Source: Succinivibrionaceae bacterium (GTDB lineage Bacteria; Pseudomonadota; Gammaproteobacteria; Enterobacterales; Succinivibrionaceae). Taken from it: a stretch of DNA of 32,564 nt. The notes beneath the pieces are model-generated. The model was not told the DNA's origin, did no database searches, and saw only the letters and a program-made list of their open reading frames with translations. Below are positions 1 through 7,272 of this stretch, piece by piece. The translations under genes were made by a program, and so were the position numbers. Positions within the stretch are counted from its first letter, which is position 1. Every line of letters begins with the position of its first letter. The DNA lies in the NCBI GenBank assembly GCA_017480795.1, contig JAFURY010000009.1:1-32564 (forward strand), written 5' to 3'.

Positions 1-55
1 CGTTTGGATTTTTGCTGACGATCTCAATCTGTTCTTTGGTCCATGAATAACTCAT
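1..55 (-). CDS. IS3-like transposase OrfA, N-terminal fragment
   Basis: An ATG at 53-55 on the minus strand opens a frame reading MSYSWTKEQIEIVSKNPN and running off the window. The pattern of Trp/Tyr, Lys-Glu-Gln-Ile and Asn-Pro-Asn resembles, from memory, the N-terminus of helix-turn-helix OrfA proteins of IS3-type elements, which bind the element ends and are joined to OrfB by programmed frameshifting. Only 18 residues are visible, so the assignment rests on this short motif plus its position beside a likely IS end. It could be another HTH protein. Confidence 0.45.
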   Translation of the reverse strand, partial: MSYSWTKEQIEIVSKNPN

Positions 56-80
56 ATCTGCTCCCGAATTTGACCTGGCG

Positions 81-118
81 GGAGGGGTTCTGAGACGGCA
101 CCATGCTGTCAGACCTCC
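81..118. repeat. Imperfect inverted repeat inside the IS end
   Basis: GGAGG (81-85) and TCTGA (89-93) pair with TCAGA (109-113) and CCTCC (114-118), leaving a 3-base bulge, and an inner GCA/TGC pair closes the loop. It lies between the IS terminus and the orfA start. It could be a transposase-binding structure or could shield the element from outside transcription. No U-tract follows, so it is not a standard terminator. Confidence 0.4.
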
Positions 119-121
119 TGC

Positions 122-400
122 CTAATTCGAGGACCAGTTTATATTTTTTAAAAGTAGATTGATTGTTTTAGATACAGATGTTTCTGAAACATTGTGTTGA
201 GTTAACATGATTTTTTTAATTTCGTTTAGGTTTTTAATACCGTCAATCAATTCCAATAAGATTTTTATCTCTTTATTTACATGAAAATTTTTTCTTTGTC
301 TTGTATTTATGTAGTATGCGGTAAGCAATGTGTCGTCAGTTAGAAATAAATCAATAGAATTTCTTATTTTAAATACTGCTGAATTTAATGTGTCTGTCAT
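122..400 (-). pseudogene. RRE (PqqD-like) domain protein, 3' truncated by IS
   Basis: The frame encodes 92 residues. Residues about 17-85 fit the PqqD-like RiPP recognition element: a beta-rich start (LFLTDDTLLTAYYIN), then the helix segment LLELIDGIKNLNEIKKIM and a final helix VSKTINLLLKNI. RREs bind the leader of a precursor peptide and are often the N-terminal domain of a larger maturation enzyme, for example the ThiF/E1-like partner of YcaO. The last codons (Trp-Ser-Ser-Asn-stop) lie in the GC-rich IS end, so the native protein continued beyond about residue 88 and is now cut. No clear Shine-Dalgarno precedes the ATG. Two small cysteine-containing ORFs lie upstream on the same strand. A free-standing RRE cannot be excluded; the domain call is by eye. 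Confidence 0.5.
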
Positions 401-614
401 TTTTATTTGTGTATTGTCTCTTGAATAAACAGAATTCTTATAGGATTATCAGATAGTTTTTAGAGATTTTAAATATTGTTAGCTTATCGATGATTTTTGT
501 TGTTGCTTAGATTGCTTCGATTTAAAGTGTTATCACTTTTACTTATGAATATAATGAAATGTTATTTCATAAAGAATTTTAAAATTATAATTAAAACTCG
601 TAAGCTTTGATCTA

Positions 615-644
615 AAAATGATAGCGATAATACACTATCATTTT
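615..644 (-). terminator. Stem-loop terminator after the 73-aa peptide gene
   Basis: AAAATGATAG (615-624) and CTATCATTTT (635-644) form a perfect 10-bp stem with a 10-base loop. On the minus strand the stem is followed by a short run of T. It lies about 60 bases after the 702-923 gene and about 215 bases before the RRE gene. It could therefore end or attenuate a transcript from the peptide genes, a common layout where precursors are made in excess over maturation enzymes. The symmetry makes it potentially bidirectional. Confidence 0.55.
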
Positions 645-701
645 AAGTTTATATACTTTATTTTGTTATGTTATACAGCGTAAAACTTTTGGGATCTGTA
701 T

Positions 702-923
702 TCAATATTGAACTACGCCACCTTCTATTTCAAGAAATTTGCCCCAATCTTCTTCTGAGTTCTCATTTCCAACCCTTGTGCATACACGTGTGCAACAATC
801 GGATCTATTGCCAGAACATCCCTCACTATAATATGTGCCTGTTTTGCTTTCTTTAATTTCTTCAAACTTCAATACTTTCAGAGCTTTTTTTAATTTGTCT
901 TTACCTGTGTCTTTTTTGTCCAT
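702..923 (-). CDS. Small four-Cys peptide, candidate RiPP precursor
   Basis: The ORF encodes 73 residues and starts at an ATG with a good ribosome binding site (AGGAAG, 6 bases upstream). The first 28 residues are Lys/Glu-rich and likely helical (LKKALKVLKFEEIKESK), as a leader would be. They are followed by TYYSEGCSGNRSDC and CTRVCTRV, with cysteines at 36, 43, 44 and 48, then an acidic tail ending GGVVQY. There is no signal peptide or membrane segment. The leader-like helix, clustered Cys/Ser/Thr, strong RBS, following terminator and neighbouring RRE gene suggest a ribosomally made, modified peptide. The family and modification are not recognised. It might instead be a small disulfide or metal-binding protein. 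Confidence 0.5.
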   Translation of the reverse strand: MDKKDTGKDKLKKALKVLKFEEIKESKTGTYYSEGCSGNRSDCCTRVCTRVGNENSEEDWGKFLEIEGGVVQY

Positions 924-1103
924 TGTATCTTCCTTCTATAAAACTTCTATGGCTTAAAATTTATAACTTGTATATTTAATTTTTGGCTTCACTGTCTCAC
1001 GCAGAAAGAAAAGACTTTTAACTGCATGATCTAAATTTAAGTACTCAACATTCTGTAACCTAATTTTTGTGGCTTAATAACTATCGACAAATAAAACTTA
1101 GTC

Positions 1104-1265
1104 TCAGTCATTCCAGTCGCTACCACTATTATCGTCATTGTCTCCGCACCCATTGTAATAGTCTGCTTCGCTCATTGCCTCCCAGGCTTCATCTTTAGTT
1201 TCAAAGTCATCCGCAGCACCATCGTAAGGCCACTGCTGTTCATCACTCCATGTGTTATCTGACAT
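1104..1265 (-). CDS. Small acidic peptide, possible second precursor
   Basis: The ORF encodes 53 residues from an ATG at 1263-1265, with AGAGG six bases upstream. The protein is rich in Asp, Glu, Trp and Asn and has a single Cys at 40. Residues 36-43 read YYNGCGDN, which parallels YYSEGCSGN in the 73-aa peptide downstream, and both then continue with Asn/Asp/Ser-rich sequence. The gene is first on the minus strand, ahead of the 73-aa ORF and the RRE fragment, with about 180 bases between the two peptides. It is recognisable as coding mainly by its RBS and by this motif. No known family is recognised. Confidence 0.42.
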   Translation of the reverse strand: MSDNTWSDEQQWPYDGAADDFETKDEAWEAMSEADYYNGCGDNDDNSGSDWND

Positions 1266-1304
1266 TTTTAACCTCTATTTAACAAAATTTTCCATAAAAT
1301 TCTA

Positions 1305-1338
1305 TCTATAAACACTTTCAGTCTATAAACATTTTCAG
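1305..1338. repeat. Two tandem copies of a 17-bp repeat
   Basis: The unit TCTATAAACACTTTCAG (1305-1321) is followed directly by TCTATAAACATTTTCAG (1322-1338), one base different, and a third partial start TCTA. It lies 40-73 bases upstream of the first minus-strand peptide gene, in the position of a promoter or of a regulator binding array. No clear -35/-10 pair could be fixed within it. Confidence 0.7.
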
Positions 1339-1342
1339 TCTA

Positions 1343-1353
1343 CCCCCCCCCCC
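1343..1353. repeat. Homopolymer tract of 11 C (11 G on the minus strand)
   Basis: Eleven consecutive C bases lie in otherwise AT-rich DNA, immediately next to the 17-bp repeats and about 80 bases upstream of the minus-strand peptide gene at 1104-1265. Long G/C homopolymers in bacteria are slippage-prone and often underlie phase variation. They are also a common site of sequencing error. Confidence 0.8.
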
Positions 1354-1436
1354 AATCCATCAATTATTTTTGTATAGAAATGTGAGATTGATCCATGTAC
1401 TAGTCTGTTGATGTATAAGTCTTATTTTACGTTTAC

Positions 1437-1529
1437 ACCCAGGAGGATCGGCTGAAAACCGTTTCGGATCTGCATCGCTACGTGATCATGTACACCTGGG
1501 GCGAGTTCATGATCAGAGAGGCGCTGTAG
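1437..1529 (+). pseudogene. GC-rich remnant, C-terminal end of an unknown protein
   Basis: An open frame, closed upstream by a stop at 1416-1418, becomes GC-rich from about 1437 and encodes EDRLKTVSDLHRYVIMYT followed by WGEFMIREAL and a stop at 1527-1529. It reads like the genuine C-terminus of a protein but has no start, and AT-rich DNA precedes and follows it. It is best explained as the leftover 3' end of a gene whose front was lost when the AT-rich island arrived. The family is not recognised. Confidence 0.35.
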
Positions 1530-2014
1530 TCTGGATCGGAAAGATCTATCGATTGTTTATAACATAGATCAATTCTGTCATGTATTGAACATATCATTTA
1601 TGTTTATATTTACGATCACAAATTTATTGCATGAAACTTGAGTTCCGGAACGGTTTCGGATATTCTCAAGCCACAGACTGCAGACATCAGCAAACTCATG
1701 GATCCGGCAAGTTTCCTCCGGCGTGTCTTTTGTCGCCGAGGCGCTTTTCAGATGGAGTTTTCAGCCGCGAAGGTTTCCGCAGGCGCGAAACTTTTCAGAG
1801 AGAATCGAGAGACTCTTTCGCAAGTTTCGCTTTTCAGAGCGACCTTTCGCAGGCGTCGCCTTCCGGCTGCGCCGGCGTTTCCTTGACTAAGGCGGTTTTC
1901 CTGCGTTTTGCGCCAGGATTTCTTCGCTTCCCCCGGCTTCCGCTGCCGTCTGTCTGGCGCGACCGGTTTCCTTTCCGGACGGTTTTCTTTTCAACACATT
2001 CCTGGTGTAGCTTC
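1530..2014. other. Leader region before recC: AT-rich segment, then repeat-rich GC segment
   Basis: Positions 1545-1635 are AT-rich and could hold a promoter; TTGAAC at 1585-1590 and TATTTA at 1607-1612 have a 16-base gap, which is weak. From 1640 the DNA is GC-rich and full of short recurring words: TTTTCAG occurs four times between 1745 and 1838, and TTTCGC and TTCCGG recur. The recC frame stays open here back to 1631, but the translation is low-complexity and lacks RecC similarity, so I do not count it as coding. A second open frame (1638-1886) is equally unconvincing. Confidence 0.5.
1785..1830. repeat. Inverted repeat upstream of recC
   Basis: GCGAAACTT (1785-1793) is matched by AAGTTTCGC (1822-1830), a perfect 9-bp stem, and a shorter AGAG/CTCT pair lies inside the loop. 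Each arm is followed by TTTTCAGAG or a near copy. The transcript leader could fold here. No T-tract follows, so it is not a standard terminator. Confidence 0.45.
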
Positions 2015-5000
2015 ATGAGCGGTAACAATTCTGCCACCGGCGGTGACAACAAAGGCGTTTTTCATGTTTTTCACTCCAACAGTCTTGAGGATCTCGCCTC
2101 TCTTACGGCGAAGCTGATGGAAGTCAATCCGCCGACGGATCCCTTCACACCTTTTGAAATCATCGTGCCCAACGCCGGCATGAAAAACTGGCTTGATATC
2201 CGCATCGCCCAGAAGCGGGGCATCAGCATGCTCAACCGCTACAGCAGACCATGGTCCTTCGCCTGGCAGCTCCTGGAACAGCTGGGACTGGTGGAGGCCA
2301 GCCGTCCTCAGGAACGCTACCGCATGGATTCCATGGTCTGGACCATCTATACTGTCCTGAAGGAAATTCTGGAGGATCGGAATAACCAACAGGACAATAA
2401 TCTCCAGGCCGTCTTTGCCTCCATATCCTCCTATGTGCGGCCGGCAGGCAGGGAGAAGGAAAACACAGGATCGGGAGCAGCCGGAACAACGAAACCGGAC
2501 GGCGATGACAAATACTTCGACTGGGAAAACTGTCCGTGGCTCAGTCAGGATCAGGCCCAGCGGGCCGATACCCGTCTTTATCAGCTCAGTCAGGCCATCG
2601 CCGAAATCTTTGACCGCTACATTATCTACCGCAGCCGCTGGCTGTCGGCCGCTTCGGCCTCGCAGGTCGATTACGTCAAGAATTTTTCCTGCTACAGCAA
2701 AAGCGTGTCCGAAGACAGCTCCGCGGTCGGGGATGATGCCTCCGGCAGCGTGTCTCAGGCTCTGGGCAAATCCCTAAGCGCCGCCCTGGAAAAGCTGTGG
2801 GCGGGCGTGACGCCGGAAGATTTCAAAAGTCTATCCCGCCGTCAGAAACTGCTGATTTACCACAACATCTGGCAGGTGGCGCTGTGGAAAAAGGTGGTGG
2901 AAAAGAACAGTCCCAAATCAGATGACGGCAACGGCGTGATGCTGGCATCCGGCGATCGGGTGAGAGAAGGCCATATTGCGGAAATGATAGACATTTTCTG
3001 CAGGAAACTTGAGACCGATGACAGCGGGATCGTATCCCGGCTGCCGAAGTGTCTTTTCGTGTTCGGCATATCGTCTCTTGAGCCGCTGTTCATACGCATG
3101 CTCAAGGCCATGAGCCGCCATGTCATGGTTTTCTACATGTACTTCAATCCGTGCCGCAGCTACTGGTGCGATCTGGTGAAGCAGGGTCCCAACATCGACT
3201 CGGTGCTCGATCGGCTCAAGTCCCACGAGCGCCGCGTGGTGAACACTGACAACGAGGAGCAGGGCAGCGTCAAGGTGGGCTACAGCGTCGCCGAGCTGCC
3301 GGAGACGGATTCGCCGTCGCAAGAGGGAGAGTCTGCCCAGCCTGTCTCAGCGACCCATAATATCAGCGAGCACTGTCGCCGCAATCGCCTGCTGTCGTCC
3401 TGGGGCAGGCAGGGCAGCGACAATCTGTTCCAGCTCATCGAGTGCATGGATACGGATTCGGAGGTGTTCGAGGATCCGTTCGAGTCCGAAAAGGCAGCCG
3501 ATGCAGGCGCGGGCGACGGAAAATCGAAGCGCGGCGTCCTGCAGCTGCTGCAGAGCAGAATTTTCAACGACGTTGAAATCGATCCCTTCAGCGCGGAGGC
3601 GCTCGGCCAGAAGCAGTCTGATTTCATCTGGGAAAATCTTGAGCACAACCTGGAGATCCATTCCTGCTATTCGCCTCTTAGAGAGGTGGAGGCGGTGTAC
3701 GACCGGATCCTGCGCCTGTTTCAGACCGATCCGACCCTCAAGCCAAACGATCTGGTGGTGATGGCGCCAAGCATTTCCAAATACGCGCCTTTCATACACG
3801 GGGTGTTCGGCCGCAGAAACGATCTGCCGGAGCTGAACATTCCCTATGTGATCTCCGATCAGACCTACGCTCAAGAGAGCACCTTCCTCAAGAGCATTTA
3901 CGATCTGCTGTTTCTGCCGTGGCGCAACATCGGCGCCAGCTTCGTGCTGTCGCTGCTTGACGTGGGGCAGATCCAGACCCGGTTCGGACTGTCCGCCGCC
4001 GATGTGGCGAGAATCGGCTCCTGGGTCCAGAAGGCCACCGTGCGCGGCGACTACGACGAAAGCGGCGTCTACACCTCCGAAAACAGCGAGGATATCGAGA
4101 TCATGCCGATATACTCCACCTGGCTTCGGGCGATTCAGCGCATGGCGGCGGGATCCGTCATGCCGGAGGGCGCCCACAGCTGGTTCGGACGCATTCTTCC
4201 CACCTCGGTGGCGCAGGGGCAGAGCATGCAGACTCTGGCGTCCCTCAGCAGCTTGGTGCGGATGCTGTTCGAACTCAGAAAGAAACTTGATGAAATCATC
4301 GCCGAGGGGGGCCTCACGGCAAGCGGGTGGCTTGACTTCATGCAGAGGGATGTGGTGGAGGCGTTCTTTCAGGAGGACGATGAGATCAGATCGGAAATTC
4401 TCTCCCTTTACGAAATCATCACCGATCTGGCCGCCAAGTTCGACAACATCGATCGAAAGCGACTGATCTCTCTTGAGGTGTTCACCGACTGCATAAAGAG
4501 CGCCGCCGGCAGAAAGGAGTCCTTCAGACCTTTCATGTCGGGAAACGTGAATTTCTGCACCTTCGTGCCTATGCGATCCATTCCCTTCAGGCATATTTTC
4601 ATGCTGGGCATGAACAGCGTGGATTTTCCGCGCCAGGACACCGCCTACGATTTCGATCTCATGCGCCGCGGCAACGGCATGTTCGCAAGCCGCGGAGATC
4701 GCAGCAGCCGCAACGACGACCGCTACATGTTCCTGGAGACCATCATGTCGGCCAGCTGCGGGCTTTACATCTACTACGTAGGCAGATCCAACGTCAACAA
4801 CGCCGAGCTCAATCCTTCGGTACTGGTGACCGAACTGCTGGGCTTTTTGAGCGAGAACATCGCTCTGGAAAAGTATTTCACGGAATTTAAACAGGCCAGA
4901 GAAGATTTCGGCGCAAACAATTCCATGGAAGCTCGCATCAGCCTTGCCGCCCGGGTGCAGAAGCTGATCCGGGACAACGTCAGAGAACTGCAGAAGCCGG

Positions 5001-7165
5001 TGCCGCTGCAGGATCTTGCGACAGCCGAAGATGCTTCGAGCCGGGCCAGGCTGGTCTTTCAGGATACTCTCAATCTCTGGGACGGCGAGAATTTCGTGTC
5101 TGGCTCCACGTTTCAGTCCTATCAGCGGGACTGGTGTCCGGTGGCCGGCGACAGCCGAGAGAGTCGCGAGCGGGAGTTTTTCCTCCACTGGCTCCGAACC
5201 TTCATGGCAAGTCTCGAACTGTATCCTGACGTTTGGGTGAAATGTCATGACGCGACGGCACGGACCAGAGACAAACCCAAGCGGCTGGTCCTTGAGCAGA
5301 TCGTCAAGGGCACTCTGGCCTCCGGCTTCAGTTTCCGCGCGCAGGACGGAAACTCCTTTGCTCTGCCTGATGTCGATGAACTTCTGGATCTTATTCTTTC
5401 CGAGAATAATCAGGACTTTAATGTGTTTGTCGAGAGTATATGGAAAATTCCGGGTAACGGCCCGTCTGACCGCCAGCAGCATTTCCAACGGCGGCAGATC
5501 ATGCTGGATGACATGCCGAAAATCATATTGTCCGCGCTGGAGCGGGAGAACTTCAGCGTCAGCTTTGACGGCTACAACGCCCGATGCTCCATCGGAACGC
5601 TTGTCACCGACGCCGGTTCGTTTCGACCCGATTCGGACAAATACTGGGAATGCGACAAGGATGGAAATCGCAGTCTCAGAACCAGTCTGCAGGAGGACAT
5701 GCGCACTCTGACGTTGAAGCTTTCGGATCTCACCGAATTTATGAACGATCCTCTGGATCGGCTTTATCGCGTCCGGTTTGAACTTCCAAAAGATACGGAC
5801 GAACGGTTCCAGAGCGGCATTGAGGACAGCGAGCCTCTTGAGCAGCAGAAGGTGGAGGATTTCTGCCAGAAGGACGAAATCAGAAACTACTGCATAAGAC
5901 TTGGGCGGGAGCTTGATGATTGCGACTGGGGAATAACCGACGAGGAAATTAAGACGCAGGCGACACCTGCGCGCACGGTCAGCGATGTCTATAACGAACT
6001 GACCCGGAAGGGAAAAGCCATCGACATGTATCTCAACGATTTGAAGTTCAGCGGCGCGGTTCCTACCGGCCATGCCGCAGTAAGGGATAACGAAAGCTTT
6101 GCGGCATCGGATCTTCTGATGACCGACTGCAAGGATCAGTTTCTCATGGGTATCATGCGCAACCGGCTCATACGCATGAAGCAATATCAGCGGGCAGATG
6201 CGATAAGAGTCCATGTGGAATTCGAACTTGACCGGCTGCCTGAGCCTTATTCGCTGGTGTTTAACCAGGCCTCGGGACGCAAATTCAAAATAGTGATTGA
6301 GGACACCATCTCGGATATTTACAGTGACGCTTCCGGTCGGTTTTATCACCTGTATTTCAGGGATATCAACAATGAGAAAAAGGATCACCGGAAGTTTCTT
6401 CTGGAATGGTTTCTGCTTTCGCTGAATTCCATTTCGAGCGATAGGCCAGTCTGCTGCTACTACACCATCGATTCGAAAATTGCTACGGAAGCGATGGAAT
6501 TGTACAGATGCGAACCGAATCCGGCACTGGCCCAAGTTTATCTGCAGGAACTGCTGATCAGTTATCTCAGGGGCATGGCTGAGCCTCTGGTTCATATAAC
6601 CGACCATTACAAGTTTCATACGGACAAAGATTCCGATAAGACTGTTGTCAGCAAGCTGGCAAAAACGTACAGAGGATCGAAAATTCCCGATATTGTAACT
6701 TTCACAGCCGATGATAGCCTGACTTTTGCCGGCATTTTCGCCGGCAGGGTTCCTTGTATTCCGTCGCGATACCTTGCCGAGGATGAGTCTGGTTTTGGAC
6801 CGGCTCTGAAGGCGTTGTTCCACGATTCCGCGGCTGGATGTAAAGACGCCGAACGCTACGTCACCAGCGCCGGCGAGATTGTTGACGAGGATGGAAACGT
6901 TCTATTTGCGCCTGATACCGAAACCGGGAAAACTGTCGCCAGGTTAGCTGATGTCATCAATAAAACCAGTATCTTTTCCAGCGATTTCTGCAAAACCGAC
7001 AATGAAAATTCTCATTTTGGCGACGAAACGAAATTTACTGTCAGACAGCGGCTGCTGTTTCAGAAGCAGTCCGCAATTCCGCTTAAACGGACGGTGGCTC
7101 TTGCGTTTCTTATGCAGCACTGGCCGGCGATGCTTTTAGCCCGGAACGCTACCGCCAAAGAATGA
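2015..7165 (+). CDS. recC: RecBCD subunit RecC (unusually long)
   Basis: RecC is the Chi-recognition and scaffold subunit of the RecBCD helicase-nuclease that processes double-strand ends. The proposed ATG (2015) gives MSGNNSATGGDNKGVFHVFH, matching the RecC N-terminus pattern (VYHSN-like) after a short extension. The RBS is poor, but the upstream frame has no RecC similarity. Conserved blocks include CYSPLREVEAVYDRIL (about 551) and, near residues 844-915, VPMRSIPFRHIFMLGMN, FPRQ and RGDRSSRNDDRYMFLE, followed by SVLVTELL. The nuclease-like C-terminal fold starts near residue 1235 (LTEFMNDPLDRLYRVRFEL). At 1716 residues it is far longer than E. coli RecC (about 1120), mainly through a Ser/Glu-rich insert around 425-545 and about 175 extra residues between 950 and 1230. 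The last about 40 residues do not look like RecC (see the shifted-frame entry). recB follows after 107 bases. Confidence 0.93.
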   Translation: MSGNNSATGGDNKGVFHVFHSNSLEDLASLTAKLMEVNPPTDPFTPFEIIVPNAGMKNWLDIRIAQKRGISMLNRYSRPWSFAWQLLEQLGLVEASRPQERYRMDSMVWTIYTVLKEILEDRNNQQDNNLQAVFASISSYVRPAGREKENTGSGAAGTTKPDGDDKYFDWENCPWLSQDQAQRADTRLYQLSQAIAEIFDRYIIYRSRWLSAASASQVDYVKNFSCYSKSVSEDSSAVGDDASGSVSQALGKSLSAALEKLWAGVTPEDFKSLSRRQKLLIYHNIWQVALWKKVVEKNSPKSDDGNGVMLASGDRVREGHIAEMIDIFCRKLETDDSGIVSRLPKCLFVFGISSLEPLFIRMLKAMSRHVMVFYMYFNPCRSYWCDLVKQGPNIDSVLDRLKSHERRVVNTDNEEQGSVKVGYSVAELPETDSPSQEGESAQPVSATHNISEHCRRNRLLSSWGRQGSDNLFQLIECMDTDSEVFEDPFESEKAADAGAGDGKSKRGVLQLLQSRIFNDVEIDPFSAEALGQKQSDFIWENLEHNLEIHSCYSPLREVEAVYDRILRLFQTDPTLKPNDLVVMAPSISKYAPFIHGVFGRRNDLPELNIPYVISDQTYAQESTFLKSIYDLLFLPWRNIGASFVLSLLDVGQIQTRFGLSAADVARIGSWVQKATVRGDYDESGVYTSENSEDIEIMPIYSTWLRAIQRMAAGSVMPEGAHSWFGRILPTSVAQGQSMQTLASLSSLVRMLFELRKKLDEIIAEGGLTASGWLDFMQRDVVEAFFQEDDEIRSEILSLYEIITDLAAKFDNIDRKRLISLEVFTDCIKSAAGRKESFRPFMSGNVNFCTFVPMRSIPFRHIFMLGMNSVDFPRQDTAYDFDLMRRGNGMFASRGDRSSRNDDRYMFLETIMSASCGLYIYYVGRSNVNNAELNPSVLVTELLGFLSENIALEKYFTEFKQAREDFGANNSMEARISLAARVQKLIRDNVRELQKPVPLQDLATAEDASSRARLVFQDTLNLWDGENFVSGSTFQSYQRDWCPVAGDSRESREREFFLHWLRTFMASLELYPDVWVKCHDATARTRDKPKRLVLEQIVKGTLASGFSFRAQDGNSFALPDVDELLDLILSENNQDFNVFVESIWKIPGNGPSDRQQHFQRRQIMLDDMPKIILSALERENFSVSFDGYNARCSIGTLVTDAGSFRPDSDKYWECDKDGNRSLRTSLQEDMRTLTLKLSDLTEFMNDPLDRLYRVRFELPKDTDERFQSGIEDSEPLEQQKVEDFCQKDEIRNYCIRLGRELDDCDWGITDEEIKTQATPARTVSDVYNELTRKGKAIDMYLNDLKFSGAVPTGHAAVRDNESFAASDLLMTDCKDQFLMGIMRNRLIRMKQYQRADAIRVHVEFELDRLPEPYSLVFNQASGRKFKIVIEDTISDIYSDASGRFYHLYFRDINNEKKDHRKFLLEWFLLSLNSISSDRPVCCYYTIDSKIATEAMELYRCEPNPALAQVYLQELLISYLRGMAEPLVHITDHYKFHTDKDSDKTVVSKLAKTYRGSKIPDIVTFTADDSLTFAGIFAGRVPCIPSRYLAEDESGFGPALKALFHDSAAGCKDAERYVTSAGEIVDEDGNVLFAPDTETGKTVARLADVINKTSIFSSDFCKTDNENSHFGDETKFTVRQRLLFQKQSAIPLKRTVALAFLMQHWPAMLLARNATAKE

Positions 7166-7182
7166 TTGAGGCGGAACGATAA
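7087..7182 (+). other. Shifted-frame segment resembling the RecC C-terminus
   Basis: One reading frame away from the annotated recC end, an open stretch (after a stop at 7084-7086) encodes YAALAGDAFSPERYRQRMIE then AER and a stop at 7180-7182. This lines up with the E. coli RecC tail, YQRLWRQLTPETMEAIVEQ followed by SQRF. The same frame continues after the stop (7183-7248) with PALVNFTEFTRLL, which could match the final RecC strand. recC therefore probably carries a frameshift between about 7020 and 7110, either real or a sequence error. Confidence 0.5.
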
Positions 7183-7272
7183 GTGACGAACGAACCTGCA
7201 CTGGTCAATTTTACCGAATTCACGCGCCTGCTCACTCAAGACGAGTGACATGGATTTTAGGGAGTTTTATTC

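Larger units (their letters stand above)
1..136 (-). mobile_element. End of an IS3-like insertion sequence (cut by window edge)
   Basis: GC-rich DNA stops abruptly near position 136, where an AT-rich gene begins, and the first 55 bases hold the start of a transposase-like HTH protein reading leftwards. On the minus strand the proposed terminus starts TGGTCCTCGAATTAG, which fits the TG-start usual for IS3-family ends. The spacing of about 80 bases from this end to the orfA start is normal for that family. The other end, the matching inverted repeat and any target duplication lie outside the window, so the exact boundary is inferred from the composition switch and the truncated reading frame. 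Confidence 0.5.

Noticed and set aside
668..856. A 62-codon plus-strand frame over the 73-aa peptide gene
   Set aside because: It has no ribosome site. The antisense ORF has a good RBS and a leader-like composition, so this is its shadow.
1631..2014. N-terminal extension of recC by 128 codons
   Set aside because: The sequence is low-complexity, has no RecC similarity, and the family N-terminus begins just after the ATG at 2015.
3347..6823. A 1158-codon open frame on the minus strand inside recC
   Set aside because: It is antisense to a clearly conserved RecC. The protein is His/Arg/Leu-rich with no recognisable domain, which is typical of a shadow frame in GC-rich DNA.
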